Below the pieces are notes generated by a model. The model saw only the letters and a list, made by a program, of their open reading frames with translations. It ran no database searches and was not told the origin of the DNA. Positions 55,884 to 64,000 of a stretch of 64,000 nt of DNA are shown one piece after another (positions within the stretch are counted from its first letter, which is position 1; the number at the start of each line of letters is the position of its first letter). The position numbers and the translations under genes are program-made. Source of the DNA: Triangularia verruculosa (lineage: Eukaryota > Ascomycota > Sordariomycetes > Sordariales > Podosporaceae); NCBI GenBank assembly GCA_033296885.1, contig MU863915.1, positions 186,001-250,000 of the forward strand, written 5' to 3'.

Positions 55884-56702
55884 TCAAAGCATCCCCAACA
55901 TCTCCCCATAACTCACCCACGCACCCCCCAACCCCCTGCACATATCCCCCGCCCCCTTCCCACTCCCATCCCTAACAAACCTCAAATCCTCCCCCTCCGG
56001 CACCGTCTGCCGCCTCGGCAACCCAACCCCCTCACAGCTCTGCACGACCTGCTCGGGAAAAACAGAAGTATGAACCCCGCTGTTCAACCACAGCAACAAC
56101 CAAAACACCTCCTCTTGCGCGTTCTCCAGCGCGAGATGCATCGCGGTCTTGGATTCATTCAGCGGGTCCTGCCAGCAGAGCAACTGCGGCAACGACAAAG
56201 TGATATCCTCATCAGCATCGACATCAGCCAACAGCTCCAGGATGCCCGCTGTGTCCCCCTCGCTAGCTAGCGTATGCAACGCTTTAGCCGGGCGGAACTC
56301 AGGGTGAGAAGAGAGGTAGGCTTCTTCTGTCAGATGGGGGAGGATGTTGAGGTTTTCTTGCATGCCGCCTTCGTTGGTGTAGGTTGTGAGGATTTGGGCG
56401 GTTTGGGAGGTGGAGAGGAAGGGGTTGGTTGATGAGCCTGAGCCTGAACCCGAAGAGGAGGAGGAGGGACCCCCGGTTGGGGGGTTGGATGGGAGGTAGG
56501 TGTTGCAGCTGGGACAGCATAGGGACAGGGCGACGGTGGGGGATTGGTCGAGGAGGCATTGCCAGTGGAAGTGGCATTGGCAGGGGAGGTGGAGGTCGTC
56601 GGGGATGGGGGGTTGGTCCTCGGGGGGGGAGAGGGATTCGTCTTCGGAGTCGGGCTCGAATTGGAGGATTAGGGGTTGGTGGCAGGATTTGCAGAGGGAC
56701 AT
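55884..56702 (-). CDS. RING-like zinc finger protein with ankyrin-like repeats
   Basis: Single-exon protein of 272 residues, start MSLCKSCHQPLIL. A RING-variant pattern uses CKSC at 4-7, CQCHFHWQC at about 41-49 and CCPSC at about 62-66. A Gly/Ser-rich linker follows. Then come two helical pairs that resemble ankyrin repeats (KALHTLASEGDTAGILELLADVD with one residue range after it, and KTAMHLALENAQEEVFWLLLWL). This suits a small ubiquitin-ligase-like or adaptor protein; activity is not shown. The gene is transcribed away from the fimbrin gene. Confidence 0.7.
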   Translation of the reverse strand: MSLCKSCHQPLILQFEPDSEDESLSPPEDQPPIPDDLHLPCQCHFHWQCLLDQSPTVALSLCCPSCNTYLPSNPPTGGPSSSSSGSGSGSSTNPFLSTSQTAQILTTYTNEGGMQENLNILPHLTEEAYLSSHPEFRPAKALHTLASEGDTAGILELLADVDADEDITLSLPQLLCWQDPLNESKTAMHLALENAQEEVFWLLLWLNSGVHTSVFPEQVVQSCEGVGLPRRQTVPEGEDLRFVRDGSGKGAGDMCRGLGGAWVSYGEMLGML

Positions 56703-57467
56703 TTTTGAACGTGGGTGGCGAGAGATGCGGGTGAATATGAGATGGTGAGGTGAGATGGGGAGGTGCTGTAAGAGTGTTAGTATGAGATTATGTAAGTATG
56801 AAATGAAGAGTACGTACGTGAGTGAGAATGACTTATGAGATTTTGCAGCAGCCTGGAGGTCGTGTGAGTGCAGTGACTGTTGAGTGAAGTTATTTCAAGA
56901 TGCCAAGAGAAGGAAGAGGAAGTAAATTTTCTGGTGATGCTGTTAGCGGGGTACCGGACTTATGCAACGTTACCGCTCAAATTTGACCACAGACAGGTAG
57001 CCCCCTAACTCACCACCCCTTGCGTCTTGGTGGACCGCCACCGTCCAGTGCAACGGGAGGTGCCTGAACTGTTTGATTGGGCCGTTACGCAATCCCTCTG
57101 TGGCTTGGTTTCTGCCCAGGCGATTACATCAGTGCCAGGCCGCCCGGTAAGCCCCCCGCCCCGCCCCCGCCAGCCTTGGAAGGACGAAGCTCCCCTATTC
57201 CACCTGCTTCATTGAAGCCTACGCTCCGGAAATCACACGATTACGACGACCTTTCTCCCCCTGCCAAACATAAACTTCTTGTTTGCTAAAGGCGCGCGGC
57301 CGTCTCGGGTTTTCTTTTTTTTATACAACAAAGAATAGCCCGGTTCTCCTGTCGAGTACTATCTATCGTTTTCGTTACTTTACAAGCATCATCAAGCTAT
57401 CTTAGAGACACGCCAAATCCCACTTACCGCGTAGTTCTGCGCGCTTCTCCGAATCCCCCGCATCACC
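56703..57467. other. Divergent promoter, RING/ankyrin gene and fimbrin
   Basis: 765 bp between divergent starts. Contains pyrimidine-rich and CT-rich runs at 57300-57420 before the fimbrin ATG. No extra gene is supported. Confidence 0.45.
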
Positions 57468-59628
57468 ATGAACGTCCTCAAGATTCAGAGGTAGGAATAT
57501 CTCTACCCGCCACAAAGAGGACGCGCGCATAGCTCACACGCTGGGTATCTAGGAAATTCCCTCAATTCCAACAGCCCGAGATCTTCTCGCTCGCCGACGC
57601 CTTCCGCAAGCTCGACGTTGAAGACAAGGGTTACATTGACGAGGCTACCGCCATCAAGGCCACCCAGAACAGCGAGCGCAAGCCATACGATGTTGTCCGT
57701 CAGGCGCTAAAGGAGGTTGAGCTCGACTCCTCAAGAAGAGTCGAGCTGGAGGACTATGTCGGGGTGTGTACTCCATCTCAAGCTCGGGGCTAGCTCTGCC
57801 GACACGCCACCACGTCATCGCAATCAGTGTACTGACCCTTATTTTTCACAGCTTATTGCCAAGCTTCGTGAAGCTCCCTCCGGTCCCCAGGGGCTTTCCG
57901 CTGCTGCTGCCGCCTCGCCAGCTGCTGTGATCTCCCAAAGAACAGGCGGAGGACACTCCTCCAAGGGCAGCATAAGCGGAACTCAAGGCAAGATCTTTGT
58001 GCAAGGTTCGAACTCTAACATCACCCACACCATCAACGAAGATGAACGTACCGAATTCACGCGCCACATCAATGCCATCCTCGCTGGCGATGCCGATATC
58101 GGGGACCGCCTCCCCTTCCCAACCGATACCTTCGAGATGTTCGACGAGTGCAAGGATGGTTTGGTGCTTGCCAAGCTCATCAACGACAGCGTTCCAGACA
58201 CGATCGATGAGCGTGTTCTGAACCGGCCCAAGAAACCCAAGAAGCTCAATGCTTTCCAGATGACGGAAAACAACAACATTGTTATTGAGTCCGCAAAGGG
58301 TATAGGCTGCTCGGTTGTCAACATTGGTGCCGGGGATATCATCGAGGTCAGGGAGCATCTTATTTTGGGTCTCATCTGGCAGGTGATCCGCCGGGGTCTG
58401 TTGGGCAAGATTGATATCAAGCTCCACCCTGAGCTATACCGCCTGCTTGACGAGGATGAGACTCTGGAGCAGTTCCTCAGACTTCCCCCTGAGCAGATTC
58501 TCCTCCGGTGGTTCAACTACCACCTCAAGGCTGCGAACTGGCCCAACAGGGTTACCAACTTTTCGACTGACGTCAAGAATGGCGAAAACTACACGGTCTT
58601 GTTGGCGCAAATCGGTGCCGAGTACGGGTGCACTCGCGGCCCTCTTCAGACTCGCGATCTACACCAGCGCGCCGAGGAGGTCCTCCAAAACGCTGATCTC
58701 CTCGGATGCCGCAAGTTCTTGACCCCTTCCTCGCTCGTCGCCGGTAACCCTAAGCTCAACCTTGCCTTCGTTGCCAACCTGTTCAACAATCACCCCTGCC
58801 TCGACCCCATCACCGAGGAGGAGAAGCTCGAGGTGGAGGACTTTGATGCTGAAGGCGAGCGCGAGGCCCGCGTCTTTACCCTCTGGCTCAACAGTTTGGA
58901 CGTGCAGCCCGCTGTTCAGTCCTTCTTCGACGACCTCCGCGACGGTACTGTCCTTCTCCAGGCTTATGACAAGGTCATCAATGGCTCAGTCAACTGGAGA
59001 CACGTCAACAAGCTCCCCGCGCACGGTGGCGAGATGTCCAGATTCAAGGCTGTCGAAAACACCAACTATGCCATCGAGCTCGGCAAGCAGAATGGTTTCT
59101 CACTTGTTGGTATCCAAGGTGCGGACATCACTGACGGGCAGCGCACCTTGACGCTTGGTCTAGTCTGGCAGCTCATGCGCAAGGATATTACTGTTACCCT
59201 CAAGGGCCTGGCTCAGCGGTTGGGCAAGCGCGAGATTACGGACTCGGAGATGGTCAGGTGGGCGAACGACATGGTGCGCAAGGGTGGTCGTACATCGACT
59301 ATCAGGTCGTTCAAGGATCCTGTTATCGGGTCGGGTGTCTTCTTGCTGGATGTGCTCAACGGTATGAAGAGCAGCTATGTCGACTACGACCTTGTTACTC
59401 CTGGCCGGAGCGATGAGGAGGCGTATCTCAATGCCAAGCTTAGTATCAGCATTGCGAGAAAGATGGGGGCGACGATTTGGCTGGTGCCGGAGGATATTTG
59501 CCAGGTCCGCAGCCGCTTGGTGACGACATTTATTGGTATGTTACCCCGTTGGCTCAAACCTGTGGTCAAGATGCTAACATGATGGAAATGTAGGTTCTTT
59601 GATGGCAACTCACGAAAAGATGCAGTAG
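57468..59628 (+). CDS. SAC6: Fimbrin (Sac6-type actin bundling protein)
   Basis: Actin filament cross-linker of endocytic patches and hyphal tips. Exons 57468-57490, 57553-57763, 57852-59535 and 59594-59628 join to 650 residues, the usual fimbrin length. The N-terminal EF-hand-like region reads FSLADAFRKLDVEDKGYIDE, followed by VGLIAKLREA. Four calponin-homology domains follow in two actin-binding units, with landmarks DECKDGLVLAKLINDSVPDTIDER, LHPELYRLL, EQILLRWFNYHLKAANW, FFDDLRDGTVLLQAYD and TLGLVWQLMRKDI. The last splice restores TTFIG-SLMATHEKMQ, the expected end. The 23-nt first exon is supported by the phase 2 junction giving QRKFPQF. Confidence 0.95.
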
Positions 59629-60434
59629 AATGGGTTACCTTCTCGTTTGTTATGAGTTGAAACAGGACAAAGGGGCAGGCAAGGTCTTGGGAAAAGTTGA
59701 CACGAAAGCAAATGCGTTTATGGATTCTTCTTCACTTCAGTTTCTTTTCTTTCTCCCCCACTGTTGTCGATTGTTCGAGTAGGTAGCACTGTTGACGGTT
59801 TTGGCTTGTGGTTTGATGATTATTTTTCTGCAGAGTAGCCGAGTCATGGCGTCTTGAATTCTATTACTTGAATCCTTGCAATGTTCCTCGTCCCATCTCA
59901 AGCCCGGCTGTGCAGATGCAGGTTGAAGAGGGTCTGAGTGTTGGATCTGGGATGCCGAGGTGGGTGAAGGCCACTCGCTGGTTGAGAGTCAGGGCTAAAG
60001 GATGGATGAAGACTATGAGGGATCAAATGAGGAGAATAGCCACTTTAGGATCCGAGTGAGAGTACGTACGGAGTAGACGCTGAGGCAGTGGGTTTGAGAG
60101 CCGTCCAGGGGTTCTGAGTGGAAGCATCTCCAAGAAGCGGTGACAAGTGGCAGAATATCTAGGACCCCTGCTGTCGTCCCCTAAAAGTAAAAGTAAAAGG
60201 AACAAGGGACCCCGCGGAAGAGAGGGGCAACTGATGCGCGACCGGCCGAGACGGGACACTCCATCTTTTGCCCCACCAAAACTTGAGTCAACGGTGGTTC
60301 TTCGATTTGTAGGACAACTTTCCGGGGACCTTCTTGACCGATTGACTTTTCCCCTATTCTTTTTGTTAGGAAAGGACGGGACGACATTTGTTTGGCAGGC
60401 AGCAGAAAACACAGCACAGCACAGCGCAGCAAAA
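59629..60434. other. Intergenic, fimbrin 3' / tyrosyl-tRNA synthetase 5'
   Basis: 806 bp containing the fimbrin 3' UTR and the synthetase promoter. A short CACAGCACAGCACAGC repeat lies just before the synthetase ATG. No gene supported. Confidence 0.45.
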
Positions 60435-61767
60435 ATGGCGGCAGACAACGCGGAACAGAGACTCGCTCTCATCAAGGAGAACTTGGCCGAGTTCCTCAAT
60501 GAGGAGATCGTCACGAAGATTCTCGACGAGGGGGGGCATCCCAAGATTTACTGGGGTTTGTTTACCTTGCTTACCCAAGTCCTAGGGGGGAGGATGATGT
60601 GATATTAACGATAACAAAAAAACAGGCACAGCTACCACGGGCCGCCCTCACTGCGGCTACCTCGTCCCCGCCATCAAGATGGCCCAGTTCCTCGCCGCCG
60701 GCTGCGAGCTGACGGTCCTCCTCGCCGACATCCACGGCTTCCTCGACAACCTCAAGGCCCCCCTCGAGCTCGTCATGCACCGCGCCGACTTCTACCGCCA
60801 CATCATCTCGACCCTCCTCGGCGCCGTCGGCGTGTCCACCGAGAAGCTCAAGATCGTGCTGGGCTCGTCGTTCCAGAAATCCCCCGACTACGTCATGGAC
60901 GTCTACAAGATGGCCTCGATCATTTCCGAGCACGACGCCAAAAAGGCCGGCGCCGAGATCGTCAAGCAGACGGACAATGCGCCTCTGTCTGGACTGCTGT
61001 ACCCGATCCTGCAGGTCCTCGACGAGCAGTACCTCGACGCGGATGCCCAGTTTGGCGGTGTCGATCAGAGGAAGCTGTTCATCGCGGCGAAGGAGTGGTT
61101 GCCGAAGCTGGGGTACAAGGAGAGGGCGCACTTGATGAACCCGATGGTGCCCGGTCTGCACGGCGGGAAGATGAGCTCGAGCGACCCGGACAGCAAGATT
61201 GACTTGCTGGACTCGCCCGAGACGGTGGCGAAGAAGATCAAGAAGGCGCACGCGGCGCCGCAGGTGACGGAGGAGAACGGGTTGTTGGCGTTTATTGAGT
61301 ATGTGCTGCTGCCGGCGGCGGCGTTGAGGGGGAAGAAGGAGTTCAAGGTGGAGAGGGAGAGGGATGGGTTGGAGACGTTGGTTTATGAGGATATTGAGAA
61401 GGTTAGGGAGGATTACAAGAATGATATCGTAAGTTTTTTTTTTCTTTTACTGGGGAGGGATGTTGGAGAGTAGACAAGATTGCTAACACATATGGGGGAA
61501 CAGTTGACGCCACAATTGATCAAGCCGGCGATTACAAGAGATTTGAATGCTCTGCTGGCGCCTATTCAGGAGGCTTTCAAGAACGATAAGGAGTGGCAGG
61601 AGATTGCCGAGAAGGCTTATCCTCCCCCACCAAAGAAGGAGAAGAAGGTCAAGAACAAGGGGACACGGTACCCCGGTGGCGGCAAGCCTGAGGAGAAGGC
61701 GTTGCCAGTAAGGGCGAACGGTGATGGGCCTGTGGAAGCGACTGAGGCTGCCCCTTCTGCTCAATAA
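60435..61767 (+). CDS. Tyrosyl-tRNA synthetase, cytosolic type
   Basis: Charges tRNA-Tyr in the cytosol. Exons 60435-60555, 60626-61428 and 61504-61767 join to 395 residues. The class I signature appears as PHCGYLVP (HIGH equivalent) after the first intron, with KMSSSDPDSKIDLLD as the KMSKS loop. FGGVDQRKLF and HLMNPMVPGLHGGKM follow the eukaryotic/archaeal TyrRS pattern. The C-terminal tail is Lys-rich (PPPPKKEKKVKNKG). No mitochondrial presequence is seen: the protein begins MAADNAEQRLALIKENLAE. Splice junctions give IYW-GTATTGRP and NDI-LTPQLIKPAI. Confidence 0.95.
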
Positions 61768-62682
61768 CTCGCAACAAACTTGAATGGGATTGATGCGGTT
61801 TGGGGTTAGCGCAGGGAAAAGGCGTTAGTGAGGTTCTTAGGGCTCTAAATGGGTAGAAAGCGTTTAGATTACCTGTTGCGTCCTGTTCTGCCTGTCGGGG
61901 GTGTTTGTTCACGATGCAATGAAAACAATTTCTGATCTAACAATGAAGACACGAGAGGAATGTCTCGGGTGAAGTGTACCACGGCCATGGTTCGGGAGTG
62001 TCTGGAAGTCGAGGGGCCTGCAAGTGCCGGCATTCCGATGGATGGGATGGGATGGATGTTGCACCACAGCGAGCTTGGTGTTTGGGCCGTCTGCTGTAGC
62101 CCCACGCCGCCACCGTTTTGGAAACATTCCTCCACTCAATCAGGCTTCCGTATCCGGTCCTTTTCCCCAGCTTTTAGGTAGTTGCTCACATGGGTGGTCA
62201 CAAGAAGGTTTCCGCCCGATCCGGGACGGACTGGTTTGGTGGTTTTGTGTTTTTTTGGCACCGGCTGGCTGACCGGCCGGTGAGTCCGTGAGACATAGAA
62301 AAGAACAGAAATAGAAATTGGGCTTGTGTATCAGTAACTGGTAGGCTTTATGTAGAGAGAAATTAGGTATGTTGGAGTTACAAAAATGCTCCGAATGGCC
62401 ACTTTTTGGTTTCTTGACTGACTGGCAAATGTTGAGTTGGTGGCGGATGTGCAGAGTTATTTCAGTTACTGATCTGCCTGCTATAATGCAACTCTATCAT
62501 GTCATGCTGGGGATTTACGCCCTGCTGATCGCCTCGCATCATCACTCGCGCATCGTTTTTTTCGTCAACGAGTTTCGGGATATTTGGGGAGAGTTTTTGG
62601 ATGCTGTTTATGCGAGGGAGGTGAATTTTTGAATAAAACTTGATTACCTTAGTTTGGACTAGTGTGTGGGAGGGAGAATAAG
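61768..62682. other. Intergenic, synthetase 3' / sterol acyltransferase 5'
   Basis: 915 bp with no supported gene. A short frame at 62369-62632 (plus) has no recognisable relative. Confidence 0.4.
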
Positions 62683-64000
62683 ATGGTGTTAGCCAACAGC
62701 AACGGCGATGACGGTGGACGGGTGAGGGGGAACGGTCGCAACGGCTTTCATACTGGACCGGTGGGGACGAAGCAACAGCGGCGGCCTGGGCTATCATCGG
62801 CGACGACGAGTGAGGAGGATTTTAATGATGATTTATCATTGTCATCATCGCGGGCAAGACAAAGGGTGATAACTTCTGAAGGGAAACGCTCTGTTAGCAA
62901 CGGCGAGGTTGATGGTGATGGGGATGAGGATGACGACTTACACCGAGAACCTGGACTCCACCCCGCCGACACAGCATTGTCATCGGCGAGGTATTCCCAA
63001 CCAACACCATCGACACCGCCGTTAACCCCCTCCCTTCAACACACCACTCCTGTCAATTTGTTGGCTAAAAACGAGGCAGAAAGAAACAAACAATTCACCA
63101 CCCCCATCTTCACCCCCTCGCTGACAACCTTTGACCGGCACAACCCCCTCGCCACGTCCTCCCCCTTCCACGGGTTCTACACCCTCTTCTGGATGGCCGT
63201 CTTTTTATTCGTTGTCAAAATCGGAGCAGATAACTGGAGGCAATATGGCAACGTCCTTGGCACGCACGAGATCCTGTCGACGATGTTTGCGCCAGGGAAG
63301 GAGGTCGTGGTGTTGGGATTGGCGGATGGGGTCATGTGTGCTCTGACGGGGGTAGGACTGTTGATACAAAGGGATTTGGTGCTGGGGAAAGGGATGGATT
63401 GGGATGGGGTGGGGTGGGTGGTGCAGCATGTTTGGCAGACGGGGTTTGTGGCCGGGGTGGTGGGTTTTACGGTGTGGAGGGGGTGGGCGTGGACGCATAC
63501 GGTTTTTTTCGTGATGCATGGGGTTGTGATGGTGATGAAGATGCATAGTTTTGGGTTTTATAACGGGTGGTTGTCGGGGTTGTGGAAGAGGAGGGAGGGG
63601 TTGAGGAGAAGGGTGGAGGAATGGGAGAGGGGAGGTAGACTGGAGAAGGAGATGGTGTCGGGGGTGACGAGTTCGGTTGAGAAAAGGGATGGTGCGGGAG
63701 TGGTGTCAAGACGGCATGGTGGAGGAGAGGGGAGTGATGGATTGGAGGAGATCAGCGCGATGAAAAGTGAGATTGAGGCTCTCACGGAGGAACTCAGGGG
63801 GAAGGCAACGTCTGAGGCGAGGGCATACCCGAGCAACCTGACGGTGTGGAACCACTACGAGTACATCGTCTTCCCAACAGTCGTCTACGAGCTTGAATAT
63901 CCCCGGTCGAACAAGATAAATGTTTACTACGCCCTCGAGAAACTCGTCGCCTGCTTCGGCATCATCTTCGTCATGATTATGATCTCCCAGGCCTTCATCT
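62683..64000 (+). CDS. Sterol O-acyltransferase (ARE-type MBOAT), 5' part, truncated by window edge
   Basis: ER membrane enzyme that esterifies ergosterol for storage in lipid droplets. From MVLANSNGDDGGRVRGNG the frame is open for 439 codons to the window end without a stop or needed intron. A disordered N-terminus of about 160 residues precedes membrane segments (FYTLFWMAVFLFVVKIG; VVVLGLADGVMCALTGVGLL; TGFVAGVVGFTVW). The family block MKMHSFGFYNGWLSGLWKRR appears after HTVFFVMHGVVMV. Next comes a charged loop of about 80 residues, then NLTVWNHYEYIVFPTVVYELEYPR and LEKLVACFGIIF. The FYxDWWN motif and active-site His expected further on are outside the window. Confidence 0.9.
   Translation, partial: MVLANSNGDDGGRVRGNGRNGFHTGPVGTKQQRRPGLSSATTSEEDFNDDLSLSSSRARQRVITSEGKRSVSNGEVDGDGDEDDDLHREPGLHPADTALSSARYSQPTPSTPPLTPSLQHTTPVNLLAKNEAERNKQFTTPIFTPSLTTFDRHNPLATSSPFHGFYTLFWMAVFLFVVKIGADNWRQYGNVLGTHEILSTMFAPGKEVVVLGLADGVMCALTGVGLLIQRDLVLGKGMDWDGVGWVVQHVWQTGFVAGVVGFTVWRGWAWTHTVFFVMHGVVMVMKMHSFGFYNGWLSGLWKRREGLRRRVEEWERGGRLEKEMVSGVTSSVEKRDGAGVVSRRHGGGEGSDGLEEISAMKSEIEALTEELRGKATSEARAYPSNLTVWNHYEYIVFPTVVYELEYPRSNKINVYYALEKLVACFGIIFVMIMISQAFI

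Overview
The window is nuclear DNA of a filamentous ascomycete, most likely a plant-biomass-degrading member of the Sordariales (Chaetomiaceae/Podosporaceae type). The evidence is short GT-AG introns of about 50-100 bp, HET-domain and NACHT/STAND genes, RIP-like C-to-T and G-to-A decay of transposons, and secreted cellulolytic enzymes (cellobiose dehydrogenase, an AA9 LPMO and a GH6 cellulase). The order assignment is inference from protein resemblance, not a search.

Region 1 (1-4.0 kb): the 5' part of a cellobiose dehydrogenase gene (minus strand, running off the left edge) faces away from an AA9 lytic polysaccharide monooxygenase gene across a 2.46 kb intergenic region. CDH feeds electrons to AA9 enzymes, so the pairing is functionally coherent.

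Region 2 (4.0-15.9 kb) is transposon-rich. It holds two solo LTRs with target duplications plus a truncated LTR copy, a Fot1/Pot2-type element destroyed by RIP, three copies of a very small TG...CA element with 5-bp duplications, two TIR-bounded MITE-like elements and a short tandem/inverted repeat block. A class A flavin monooxygenase and an amidase sit as intact islands within it.

Region 3 (15.9-33.5 kb) is rich in NLR and incompatibility-type genes: a HET-NACHT-WD40 receptor (HNWD/HET-E type), an atypical protein kinase-like gene with DFN in place of DFG, a HET-domain gene, and a HeLo-like-NACHT-ankyrin-like STAND gene. Housekeeping genes are interspersed: an SRAP/HMCES protein, a ketopantoate reductase and an intron-containing tRNA-Asp.

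Region 4 (33.5-38.1 kb): a decayed serine beta-lactamase-like pseudogene, a low-complexity Ser/Pro-rich hypothetical protein, and an AT-rich degenerate minisatellite.

Region 5 (38.1-64 kb) is mostly conserved housekeeping sequence: a DDHD phospholipase A1 and RNA polymerase III largest subunit (divergent), a GH6 cellulase behind a 2.6 kb upstream region, a Zn2Cys6 regulator, two unrecognised ORFs that may be one broken gene, a RING/ankyrin-like protein, fimbrin, cytosolic tyrosyl-tRNA synthetase, and the N-terminal part of a sterol O-acyltransferase running off the right edge. Exon boundaries were inferred by eye from splice motifs and reading-frame continuity.
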